NCBI GenBank assembly: GCA_944474755.1
Contig: OX104124.1
Location: forward strand, 20,248,452 to 20,312,451
Reading direction: 5' to 3'
Length of the DNA stretch: 64,000 nt
Source: Limnoperna fortunei
Taxonomy: Eukaryota; Mollusca; Bivalvia; Mytilida; Modiolidae
The notes beneath the pieces were generated by a model. The model was not told where the DNA came from. It made no database searches and saw only the letters and a list, made by a program, of their open reading frames with translations. Position numbers and translations under genes: made by a program. Position 1 is the stretch's first letter. Every line of letters begins with the position of its first letter. Positions 36,527-46,719 of this stretch are shown in pieces.

Positions 36527-37229
36527 ATAATTCTTGTATAAAGCAGTTATTGAGTTTTACGCAACACAAGTGTATCTACTGCAAGCACAATCCATGCATT
36601 GTATAAAACGCACCACATGTCAGTGTGCTGTTTGTATAGAGCAGATTTTGCGTTATATGAACCAGATGTACATCTTATGAACGACAAGTATATCTAATGC
36701 AAGTACAATCCATATATTGAGTTTTACAGCACAACACGTCAGTCTGAAGTAAGTACAAAACGTACAATGTGTAAAAAACATCACATGTCAGCACAACATG
36801 TCAATATGGTATTTGTATAAAGCAGACATTGTATTATACGCACCACAGGTATATTTCATACTTGTAAGTCGAAGACAGACATTCCGTTAAGCAGCACGAA
36901 AAGTCAGTCTAATGTAAATACAAAACGTTCATTTGGTAAAACGCACCACATGTAATTATGATGTTTGTATAAAGCAAACATTGTGTCATAGGCACCACAA
37001 TTATGTTTTATACAAGTACAATTCATACATTGAGGTTTACAGCACAACAGGTCAGTTTGATATTAGTCCAAAACGTACATTGTTGTTAAACGCACCAGAT
37101 ATCGTTATAATGTTTGTACATAGCACACATTGTGTTATACGCACTACAATTATCTTTGAGGCAAGTAAAATCTATACATTGCGTTGTAGAGCACCATAGG
37201 TCAGTATGATGTAAGAACAAAGCATACAT

Positions 37230-37410
37230 GCCCTGAGGTTGCGGGTTCGAGTCTCATTGCGGTCAGTGTGTACTCGACTCAAATCTTAATTGACAGGATT
37301 GCCAGTTTTCCTACCGAAGGTCAGGCATTTTCTCCAGGTACTTCGGTTTCATCCCCAATGAAAACTGGACGCCATGATATGGCTGAAACATTGCTGAAAG
37401 TGGCGTTAAA
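37230..37410 (+). mobile_element. Second-lineage SINE, 3' end missing
   Basis: Partner of the copy at 26761. It ends at GTGGCGTTAAA and is joined directly to another SINE at 37411. Confidence 0.8.
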
Positions 37411-37613
37411 TGTACATGCACTAAGGTTGCGGGTTCGTGTCTCACTGCGGGCAGGGTGTACTCGACTCCAATCTTCATTGACAAGGATTGTCAGTTTTCC
37501 TACCGAAGGTCTGCTGTTTTCTCCGGGTACTCCGGTTTCCTCCCAATAAAATCTGAACGCCACGACATAGTTGACAAATTCCTGACAATGGCGTTAAACA
37601 TCATTCAAACAAA
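37411..37613 (+). mobile_element. Passenger SINE fused to the preceding SINE
   Basis: Starts with the satellite remnant TGTACAT, then GCACTAAGGTTGCGGGTTCG and a complete passenger-type body. The head-to-tail SINE-SINE junction has no intervening satellite. Confidence 0.8.
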
Positions 37614-38649
37614 CAAAACGTACATTGTGCAAACGCACATCATGTCAGTATAATGTTTGTATAAAGGAGATATTGCGTTTTAAGCACCACAAGTACATCT
37701 TATGCAAGTAGAATCCATACATTGCGTTGAATAGTACGCACAGGTCAGTCTGATTTTATTATAAAACGTATATTGTGCGAAAAGCACCACATGTCAGTAT
37801 GATGTTTGTATAAGGCAGACATTGTGTTATACGCAGAACAATTATATCTACTGCAAGTGCAATTCATACATTGAGTAGTACAGCACAACAAGTCAGTCTG
37901 ATATAAGTACATACGTACATTGTGGAATCGCCCCACGTGTCAGTATAATGTTTTTATAAAGCAGACATCACGGGTATGTTTAATGCAAGTCGAAGACATC
38001 TTGCGTTAAAAAACACAACAGGTCAGTCCGATGTAAGTACAAAATGTGCACTGAGTAAAACGCACCACATGACAGTAAGATGATTGTGTAAAGCAAACAT
38101 CGTTTTATTCGCACCACATATATATCTAATGCAAGTATAATCCATACATTGCGTAGTACAGGTTTGTCGGATGTAAGCACAAAACGTACATTGTGTTGAA
38201 CGCAGCACATGTCACTATGGTGTTTGTATAATGCAATCATTGTGTTTTACGCACTACAAGAATATGTAATTCAAGTACAATACATTGCTTTATACAGCAC
38301 ACCAGGTCAGAATGATGTTGTGTAAAACTCACCACTTGTCAGTATGATTTTGTATGCTGCATGCATTTCATTGCGTTGTAAGGCAGAACATATCAGTCTG
38401 TTATTTTATACGCCTTAAAGGTATGTCTAATGCAAGTCAAGTACATTTTTGCATGTCTTTTCGCAAATTTCGCTCGTCTCGAGAAAAGGCATTAAACTTC
38501 TATCACTCGTGGAAGATCAACCTGTCTTTTACATTCCAGAAACTATATAAGAACCAATTAGTCTCGCCAGACGAGACAGCTTTTTATGACGCCATTCGCG
38601 TCACAGTTACGTACACAAATGGATACGAAACATAACTGTAGAAATGCCT

Positions 38650-38964
38650 TACAAATCTGGAAATGCCAGTTTTCCAGACGAATGATAGTAAGTTATCACC
38701 TAATAGTCCTATGTGCACCCCAAATGAAAATTGGAGGCGTGATATACATATGTACATATTATATGTAGATGTACTAAAACATGCAATTTAACTTAAGATT
38801 TTCGTAACTGTTGTCATTATGAATAATATAATTAGATTTTTTTCACAACTGTTGTTATTATATAATGTTTATTGGGCCTGTGCCATTATTATAAATGTGC
38901 TTGTGTAAATAAAATTATTATTATTATTATTTAGCTGAAAAAAATGCTAAAAGTGATCTAAACC
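38650..38964 (+). mobile_element. SINE split by a retroposon 3' end
   Basis: The SINE core (AAATGCCAGTTTTCCAGACG to AAATTGGAGGCGTGATAT, ending at 38745) resumes at 38933 with AGCTGAAAAAAATGCTAAAA. This matches the uninterrupted order GATAT-AGCTGAAAA seen elsewhere. Confidence 0.7.
38746..38932 (+). mobile_element. Inserted retroposon 3' end with (ATT)n tail
   Basis: About 187 bp ending TGTGTAAATAAAATTATTAT and further ATT repeats, the usual form of a short 5'-truncated LINE tail. It sits inside the SINE at 38650-38964 and is younger than it. Confidence 0.6.
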
Positions 38965-38965
38965 A

Positions 38966-39695
38966 GGGACAGTCTATACTAATAGTACTATTATACAATT
39001 AATGACTTTGATATAGGTTGCAGCCAGAAAAAAATGTAATATTCACCGAGCGGCTATACATTTTTAAGGAATGAGAAATCCTGATAGAGACTGTACATTA
39101 AAGTCAGTAATTGTTTTATTACATGAATTAAATCACCATGTTCCTTCATCAGAAACAAAGGATGTTTGTAATTGTTGTAACGCTGGTCATGCTGGTTACC
39201 CTTTATGTTTCCTGTTAATACTGCATTTTGATATTGATTTGCTGACAATCCTGACATTCCGGTTTCATCACATTTCAAATATTGAAAAGAGTATAAATAA
39301 ATAATTAATTTTATTCTTACATGTTTAACAGTATATTTTATAACTACAGATGATTCAATGACCACTTACTTACTTATGGGGTTTTTAACGTCCTTGACTA
39401 CCGTGAAACGGTCTCGCACGGACTTATTGCCTAATGGCTTTTATTTAAAAAAAAATTGTTTGCCTATTTATTTGTATTTTTGGGGTTTTATAGGCCATAA
39501 TTACTATAACTGAAATGATAAAAGTAGTCAGAAATGCTGCAACCAAAAAGTCAAGCTGCATCCAGCTAGAGAACCAAGACGCTATCAGCAAGTACGGGGC
39601 GTGCCATGGCAGCGGCGCGTGCGCCTACTCTTATCGAATACTGCCAATGGGGTCTTTAACGTGCCAGTTGATGGAATACTGTACACGAGACACCT
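38966..39695. other. Intergenic, no supported gene
   Basis: A minus-strand frame at 39054-39365 reads like protein in part (KGNQHDQRYNNYKHP), but it has no recognised domain or clear splice border. GGGGTTTTTAACGTCCTTGA near 39378 recalls a phrase found near other elements here (for example 42023-42040). Confidence 0.35.
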
Positions 39696-40260
39696 CATAG
39701 GGTGCCCGAGACGAGCTCTTGGCTTACCTTACTGAAGAGTAGGGTTGTTACATGTTTTAGGGATTGGGTTTTTATGAATTTCCTATGTCCCTCAGTAACA
39801 GCCCGAGGCGAAGCTCTTGGCTTACTCTACCGAGGATTTGACTTTAATTTGTAATCGGAAGTAGGCACCTGCCCGAGACGATGCTCTTGGCATATCTGCT
39901 TATTTGCAATTTTGACTTTTTCATGATTATTTTTTTCCGTTGTTACGCGTGTTCCTCATAGGGTGCCCGAGACGAGGCTCTTGGCTAGCCTTACTGAGGA
40001 GTAGGGTTGTTACATGTTTTAGGGATTGGGTTTTTACGAATTTCCTATGTCCCTCAGTAACAGCCCGAGACGAAGCTCTTGGCTTACTCTACCGAGGATT
40101 TGACTATTTTTTAATCGGAAGTAGGCACCTCCCCGAGACGATGCTCTTGGCATATCGTGCTGAGGTGCAATTTTAACTTTTTCATGATTATTATTGCCGT
40201 TGTTATGCGTGTTCCTCTTAGGGTGCCCGAGACGAAGCTCTTGGCTTACTGTACAGAGGA
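39696..40260 (+). repeat. 260-bp tandem repeat with three internal sub-repeats
   Basis: CATAGGGTGCCCGAG starts at 39696 and 39957, and a third unit starts near 40217. Within each unit (G/C)CCCGAGACGA(N)GCTCTTGGC occurs three times, at 39704, 39801, 39871, 39964, 40063, 40131 and 40224. The spacings are 97, 70, 93, 99, 68 and 93. The motif can fold weakly (CCGAGA with TCTTGG). It lies on the 3' side of the neighbouring LINE. Confidence 0.85.
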
Positions 40261-40754
40261 TTTTACTTTTATTTATAAGATGGTTGTAGGGCGCGACCGT
40301 CGCAGAAGACACCTAGTATACAAGAAACGAGAGAGATAGTTATATACATTTGTGATAGTCAATTTCCGTAATAAAATCGACCAGTTCTTTATATACTTGG
40401 TTTTTAAATTGTTTAGGAGGGTCCAACAAGATCTTGATATCGACGGTATTGATGTTAAATTTTGTGAGCGCTGTGTAAGTTTTATTCTGGCGTTGTTATG
40501 GGCTACACAGTGCAGAATGACATGCTTATATTTTTGATGTGTTGCCCCATTTGACCCGGTAGAAGGGTTGTGTCAGGTCTGAGCCTGGTTAAAGTTTTTG
40601 CATGGTTTCGATTTCCTATATAGAAAAATGGCTTTGAATTGTGTGTCCCAAATATCTTGCCATTTCTTTTTTAAAATATTTTTGACGATCACGTAGAATT
40701 CAGATTTACTATAGGCTATGTTTATATTTATGTTTTAAAGCTGCTTTTGCAAGT
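40261..40754 (-). mobile_element. Probable 3' UTR of the LINE
   Basis: Non-coding stretch between the RNase H stop and the 260-bp tandem repeat. A minus-strand AATAAA is near 40272. Assignment to the element is by position only. Confidence 0.4.
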
Positions 40755-42010
40755 TTATCCGATAGTTCTTTTACCTAGGATACCTACGTGGGCTGGTATC
40801 CACTCTATTATTAATTCGATTTGCTTATTTCTTATTTTAAATGCTAGCATTTGAATAGCCTCTAAAATATCCGGTCTACTCGATTGGTTATTATGAATTG
40901 ATTGGATGGCACTCAGTGAATCTGTAAGAATAACTACCTTTTGATATGGATAGTCCGAGTCCACTATCCATTTTAATGCTTTAACAATTGCTATCATTTC
41001 GGTGGTGTATACCGAGATATTATCGGTGCAGCGTTCATGGAATACATATTTTGCTTTTGGTACGGTAAACGCGCAAGCGGTTTTACCGGTGAGTGGGTCC
41101 TTTGAACCATCGGTATAAATTTTTTCAAAGTTTTTATATTTGCTATCTATATGTTCGAGGGTTATTGTTTTTATTATATTAGGGTCATCTCTTTTATCTC
41201 TTTTATTTTTTAATTCACACGATGTATTTGCCGTTTTTATAATCCATGGTGGAAAAGTCGGAGGACTGTGTTTTACTATTTGAATTTTATCTTATTTATT
41301 TAGTTTTAATTCTTTCCTTATTCTGTAGCCAAAAGGGATTGTGTCATTTTTCCAATTTTGTGATTTTGCTCTATATTCGACACAATCCTCGAGGGTTTCT
41401 TTTGCTGGATTTTTGGGATTTTGCGAGCACCTAGCGTAATATTTTAACGAAAATTCATCGCGCCTAAGTTGCAGCGGTTTTTCTCCTGCTTCAACTAATA
41501 GATTTTCCACTGGCGTGGACGTTAAAGCTATTCGGAGACCCTTATACTATATTTTATCTAGTTTAAGTTTAAGACTATTAGAGGCGGAGTTAAAAACCTG
41601 GCATCCGTAGTCTAGTATGGACCTGAGTAGAGATTTATACAACATTATAAGCGTTTCAGTGCCCATTCCAAAATTATTAGCCCGAACGTATCTCATAAGG
41701 TTGAGTATAGGTTTAGATCTCTCCTCTAGGTAGTCAAAATGTTTTTTCCATGTTAATTTACGGTCAAATATCAATCCTAGAAATTTAACATGATTTTCAA
41801 ATTTTATGGGTTGGTTGCCTAATGTGAGGTTGGTTGATGTTACTTTCCTATTTCCAAAAATAACACCTATTGTTTTAGTTTTGGAAATCTTGAAGCCCCA
41901 TTTAATGGCCCATTTACTTGCATTGTCCAAAGTTCGTTGCATTTTATTTCTAAGTATTTTAAGGTTATGTCCTCTGTGCCACATTGCACTGTCATCGGCA
42001 AACTGCAATG
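40755..42010 (-). pseudogene. 5'-truncated LINE ORF2: reverse transcriptase C-terminal half plus RNase H
   Basis: Minus strand, 42010 down to 40755, all in one frame with stops at 41547-41549 and 41292-41294. It opens with the RT catalytic box (LQFADDSAMW), then KWGFKISKTKTIGVIFG, VKFLGLIFDRKLTWKKHF and a thumb-like part ending LDYGCQVFNSAS. Next come LLVEAGEKPLQLRRDEFSLK and KNPAKET, typical of the region after RT. The RNase H domain keeps its acidic residues and His: IYTDGSKDP, TTEMIAIVKAL, VVILTDSLSAIQSI and EWIPAHVGI. RT plus RNase H points to the I/Nimb/LOA/R1 side of non-LTR retrotransposons; the clade is not resolved. The RT fingers and palm upstream are missing, so this is an ordinary 5'-truncated dead copy. 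Confidence 0.85.
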
Positions 42011-42165
42011 ACCACTTGACTTGGGGAGTTTTTTACGTCCTACACCGACAACTTAATGCCCTTGGTCGGACGGTAACAATGACCACTATTAAAGTTGCAA
42101 TTTATAGTTATGTTTGAACAGCCATGAAAAACAGGCTTGAACTGGTCAAAACCAGGTCAATAGCG

Positions 42166-42247
42166 CAGTCGCGGATACAGGATTTCCAGTCAGGGGTGCG
42201 GGCCGGGTGCGGGCCGTGTGCGCCCCACCCCCACGAATCCGCACCTG
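42166..42247. mobile_element. Small G+C-rich element with short inverted ends
   Basis: The left end CAGTCGCGGATACAGG and right end AATCCGCACCTG are imperfect inverted partners around a GGGTGCGGGCC-rich centre. It resembles mollusc MITEs beginning with a GCGGAT-type terminus. No clear target duplication. Confidence 0.4.
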
Positions 42248-42414
42248 TCACCTAAAATTTAAATTACAACGTAGCACCATAGGAAGAAGATAATAAAAAA
42301 TGCATGTGTCCCGTGGGTATTTTGGTTTTTGTTGTTTTTAGACCAATCAAAAACACGCAAAATTCTATTCATATAATAAACTTTATATAGTATTCTGTGC
42401 CAGTTTTAACCAAC

Positions 42415-42627
42415 CAGGCCGTAACTACCATTGAGGCAACGGAGGCAACTGCCTCCTCTAGGTTTACAACAACAAAGAAATAAAGTGTGTATTACTTTTA
42501 AAAATCCAATAAATTACACAAAGAATCTGATTTTTGCTTAATTTTCTTCCCGCGGGGGGGGGGGGCAGCCTCCCTGGACCCTCCAAGCCCCTGCCTCCTC
42601 TATTTTCTGACCCTAGTTACGACCCTG
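42415..42627. mobile_element. 213-bp non-autonomous DNA element, CAG...CTG ends, 5-bp TSD
   Basis: The left end CAGGCCGTAACTAC and the reverse complement of the right end, CAGGGTCGTAACTAG, are matching inverted termini. CCAAC flanks it at 42410-42414 and 42628-42632. The interior contains GAGGCAACGGAGGCAACTGC and CCTCC-rich palindromic blocks. No coding capacity. Confidence 0.75.
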
Positions 42628-42639
42628 CCAACAAAACGT

Positions 42640-43717
42640 AATGCAGAATTGGTTGCGAAAAAAGAAGAAACCTTATTCAGAATAGAATATTTCCATTTAA
42701 TAGTAAACGTGTATATTTTACACTATTTTTGACAGATGCGCCAGATAATTGGATGTCGGAGTTTTTGGCTTAAAACCACACACATTATACAGATATAGTA
42801 ATAAGGGTACTTCATTGTTGCTTTTGTTTCTTAGAATGAAACGCCACCTATGTCAGGGACGTCAAGCTCTTGGTCTTGCTTTATACTTGCTTTTATATTT
42901 AAAATTAAATATTTAATTAATCTGGCCACTGCAAGATTTATATTAGATAAAGATATTGTAAACTAAAAATTTACAATGATGTGATTTTCAATATGATATT
43001 AATATGAACATTAATAATCCAGTAAATTGTCTCATTATGTTGTCTTATGTATAATTATGTGTATCTATCAATATTCTTTACCTATTTTTTTGTACAACTC
43101 TCATTGCTCCTAGTGGGCTCCTGATTTGGAAATAAAAGATATGTTTTGTTATGTTATGAAAAAAGATCGAAAAATTAATACTAAAATATTTTCATTGAAT
43201 GTACCATGCAATCATACTGAATTATTTAAAATCTAGAATATTCTTAACAGATTAATTTACAAATTTTGACAATAACATAGTGTGCCTGAAATTTCCGAAT
43301 TTTTGACAGGATTTTCCGAACACGGCTTGCTATTAAATTTTACACGAGGTCTTGGACGGATGAGAAAGATGCTTCCCTGCGTAAGTTCAAATTTTATAGC
43401 TTTTTAGGCAAGAGATAATCGCGCTACTGACAATTCATAAAGTACGACGATAGTCCGCATTCTATAGATATGGCCAAAGCGCAGCCTTATTAAAAACGAA
43501 GCATATACAGGGGGTTTTGTGTGTGTGTTGGGGGGGGGGGGGGTTGCGACTTTTTACCACAAAATACCACAGAACTCTAAAAGAATAATATTATGATATG
43601 CCTAATTGTAAACAATTTGTCTTAAAACCACATTTTTGTTACCATGTCCCATCCACGACCACGGTCCCATCGTACGCGCGGCGGCTGGGCGATACCCCAC
43701 TCCAAAATTAAAAATAA
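42640..43717. other. Intergenic with a possible LINE tail
   Basis: Around 43100-43160, GGGCTCCTGATTTGGAAATA followed by AAAGATATGTTTTGTTATGT looks like a CR1-type 3' end, with low support. A G14 run lies at 43530-43543. No gene seen. Confidence 0.35.
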
Positions 43718-45024
43718 AATTCGCCGATTGCGAATTAAGTGGTGTTACCTCCCTTAAAGGGGCGGGTAACCGCGATTTACATGTATGACTCGCACATGCA
43801 GTATATGCTTACCACTAACTTTCAGTGAGGAAATACTTATTTCCAATGCATTAAAAACCATAAAAACAATGTTTTGCAACATATTTTGACCTCGTTATTG
43901 TGACGTTCCAGTTTTATTTTTGGGTTCACACAATTGTTCATTTGACAGATAATATAATTGTCTAGAAATTCAAAAACAATCGGACGTGCACAATGCGAGT
44001 ATTCAGTGTCTATTTTCATTCCTTTGAACGCCTGATGTGATTGACTTAATTGACAGGTGGGTGGCCCCGTGTATCAAAAGCAACACACCTATTACAATCC
44101 AATCAATAGGTGTGGCGGGAAAAACTTAACGATGGGAGGAGCATTCCTTCATAGGCTTGAAATCACGTGTTAATACATCTCTACATGACTGCAATAAAAC
44201 GATGCTCCTTTCTGGGTTGCAATAATTTTCTTAAACATTCCAATTAAAAAAGGAAATAATCTTAAGCTATTTTATTTTCGACATATTCCACTAAACCTAT
44301 GACTGCAATTTGGAAAATGCTTATCCTAAAACATGTGGGTAAAATATACCTTGGAAGTCGTATCCGAACAAACTTCCCATGGTAATTTTCCCACGTGTAC
44401 CTTTTCCAATTAACACCATTCACCTGTACAGGAAGCTTCTCAGTGGGATATTTTTTTTATTATAGGTATATGTAATCATTCAATTATCCGTAACTGATAA
44501 CTGTCAACCTATTGAAATCTGTGCTCACATACATCAGAGGCTTGTAATTACATGTACAAGTAATACATTTATGTCATTTACATTCCACGTATATTCGTTG
44601 ACACCACAATAAAAATCACCTTTATCTAACCGGCAGCCAGGTATGGTATCTTGCATCCGATGAACAGGTAATTAATTTCCTTGGGGCACAAAGTGTGAAA
44701 GTAATTTATACTTACAATTTATTAGCAGCTTATTAACCACAGTTCATATGTTAACACTTTTTGTGTATACTTATAAATTAGGAGTTTTTAAATGCACACT
44801 TTTATTCGACAAAAGTTTACAAAGTCTGTATATCTGAAACATATTTTAATATCCCTTTTTATTTAATGGGGTTTTCACCTACGTAGGTGCCAATTAATTG
44901 TTTATTGAAAGTATAGTGTGACAGACTTATGTTATGGCTTGTATACCAACTACAGTCTTACATGTAAACTAGAGTTACCGAACATGTTACCGGTAGGTGG
45001 CGCGCATATGGAAAGACGTGAATT
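43718..45024 (+). repeat. Segmental duplication, copy A (1.3 kb)
   Basis: Aligned with copy B at 45313-46260 from AATTCGCCGATTGCGAA to GGAAAGACGTGAATT. It contains about 340 bp (roughly 44115-44455) missing from B. A minus-strand 60-codon frame (43837-44019, containing DTEYSH and IICQMNNCVN) is retained in both copies. Confidence 0.85.
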
Positions 45025-45312
45025 GACGATTTTCCAATTTTAAAAACGCCACCTAGTGTCCACTTCCGGTACTAAAAACTGCGGCTGTAGCCTCAGTATC
45101 TGAGTGAGGAAGGTTATTAAAACCCCCTGCTGAGTAAACGTGATTGTTAATTAATTAACCAATGTGCATTACTCTATTTACCTGATGCTAATTGGAGGTA
45201 TATCCCCAGCTGTTTTATAGCTTGATTAAACAAGCCTACCAGTGACATCCATGTTTTTTTCAAACTCACCTGTTGCCTATGGCTATATAGTAACATCTAC
45301 TATACTAAGGTT

Positions 45313-46260
45313 AATTCGCCGATTGCGAAATTACGTGGTGTTACCTCCCTTGAAAAGGCGGGTATTACATGTATGACTCGCACATGCAGTATATGCTTAC
45401 CACTAACTTTCATTGAGAAAATACTTATTTCCAATGCATTTGAAACCATAAAACAATGTTTTGCAACATATATTTGTCGTCGCTATTGTGACGTTCCAGT
45501 TTTATTTTTAGGTTCACACAATTGTTCATTTGACAAATAATTTTATTTTCTGGAAATTCAACAACAATCGGACTTGCATAATGCGAGTATTCAGTGTCAA
45601 TTGTCATTCTTTTGAACGCCTGATGTGATTGACTTAATTGACAGGTGGGTGGCCCTGTGTATCAAATGCAACACATATTTTACAATCCAATCAATAGGTG
45701 TGGGGGGATTTTTTAATTATAGGTATCGTATATGTATTGAAAGCCATGCTCACACAAATCAGAGACATATAATAATTACATGTACATGTACAAGTAATTA
45801 TATAGATTTATGTCATTTATATTGCATGTATATTTGTTGACACCACAATAAAAGCCACCTTTATCTAACTGGCAGTCAGGTGTATGTAGTATCTTTCATC
45901 TGCTGAGCAGTTAATTTCCTTGGGGCACAAAGTGGGAAAAAAAATTTCTTACAATTTATTAAAAATGTATTAACCACAGTTCATTGTTAACACTTGTGTA
46001 TAAATTTTAAAGTTTATAACTGCACACTTTTATTCGACAAAAGTTTGCAAAGTTTGTATATATGATACATTTTTTAATACCCCATTTAATTTAACCGGGG
46101 TTTCAACTACATGTATGTATAGGTGCCAATTAATTGTTTATTGAAGGTATAGTGTGACACATTTATGTTATGGCTTATATACCAACTACAGTCTTACATG
46201 TAAACTAGAGTTACCCAACATGTTACCGGTAGGAGGCACGCATATTGAAAGACGTGAATT
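45313..46260 (+). repeat. Segmental duplication, copy B (0.95 kb)
   Basis: Direct-orientation partner of copy A, lacking A's 340-bp middle. The 60-codon frame at 45425-45607 has the same length and ends but many replacement changes, plus a +1 and a -1 indel that cancel. That argues for weak or no coding constraint. Confidence 0.85.
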
Positions 46261-46488
46261 AGATAAAAATTTAATTGGCATAGACAAACAATATAAAAAC
46301 AATCCAAAATCTTTATTTCAATATCATAGTCTTTTAGTAATGACAGCCGCAGTTTTTTTTAACAGGAAGTAAAAGGGGAGATAAATCATGTAAAACTGGA
46401 AATGGGTCAATTAGAGACGTAAATACAAAGAGCAGATAACTTCCGATAAGTTAGTATGTCAATATTGTTTGTGCATGACTGAATTTTT

Positions 46489-46713
46489 TTACTGTTTTGG
46501 TGGTGTTGCTTCGCTGCCGTCAGTTTGATTGACAATCAGTAGGAAAGCAAATGACTGATTTTTAACGACTTCAGTCACATGACTAAAGGTCAACTTTTTG
46601 TCGGTTTTTTGTAAGCGTGATAGTGTCCCAGTTTTTGTTGTCGTACGTAGCAGTGCCGTAACATACATCAATAAAATAAAATACAGCAAAGTCCTAAGAT
46701 AATTACCTGTCAT
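46489..46713 (-). CDS. Possible small secreted peptide, weak
   Basis: 74 codons from an ATG at 46713. The start (MTGNYLRTLLYFILLMYVTA) would pass as a signal peptide or anchor, and the rest is polar (QKTDKKLTFSHVTEVV). I recognise no family and see no splice border or poly(A) signal. A chance frame is as likely. Confidence 0.2.
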   Translation of the reverse strand: MTGNYLRTLLYFILLMYVTALLRTTTKTGTLSRLQKTDKKLTFSHVTEVVKNQSFAFLLIVNQTDGSEATPPKQ

Positions 46714-46719
46714 TTATAG

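Larger units (their letters stand above)
23166..38430 (+). repeat. Large satellite array: 49-bp monomers in 148-bp trimers and ~1.5-kb higher-order units
   Basis: The basic motif begins ACATTG(T/C)GT and recurs every ~49 bp. In a clean stretch it starts at 27114, 27163, 27212 and 27262 (49+49+50). The three monomers differ. The first reads TGTAAAACGCACCACATGTC and then AGTATGATGTTTGTATAAAG. The second has GTTATACGCACCACA and a TATATCTAATGCAAG block. The third has GTTGTACAGCACAACAGGTC and AGTCTGATGTAAGTAC. So the array is a trimer of about 148 bp, all in one orientation. Trimers are grouped into units of about 1.42-1.53 kb, each carrying one ~420-bp retroposon and one SINE. Two longer gaps (about 2.5 and 2.1 kb) reflect plain satellite or extra duplication. 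Open frames in the array are by-products of the repeat. A 148-bp unit is not a multiple of three. Confidence 0.92.

Noticed and set aside
23117..38240. Many similar cysteine-rich open frames (for example with MDCTCIRYTC or ALYKHHTDMWC) on the minus strand, looking like a gene family
   Set aside because: They are translations of the 49-bp satellite monomers. The 148-bp period is not divisible by three, frames break constantly, and there are no splice or start contexts.
23166..38430. CRISPR-like array (regular repeats with variable spacers)
   Set aside because: The whole unit repeats with no unique spacers, the genome is animal, and no cas-like genes are present. It is a satellite.
39054..39365. 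103-codon minus-strand frame containing KGNQHDQRYNNYKH
   Set aside because: Parts read like protein, but no domain, splice border or duplicate supports it; recorded only in the gap description.
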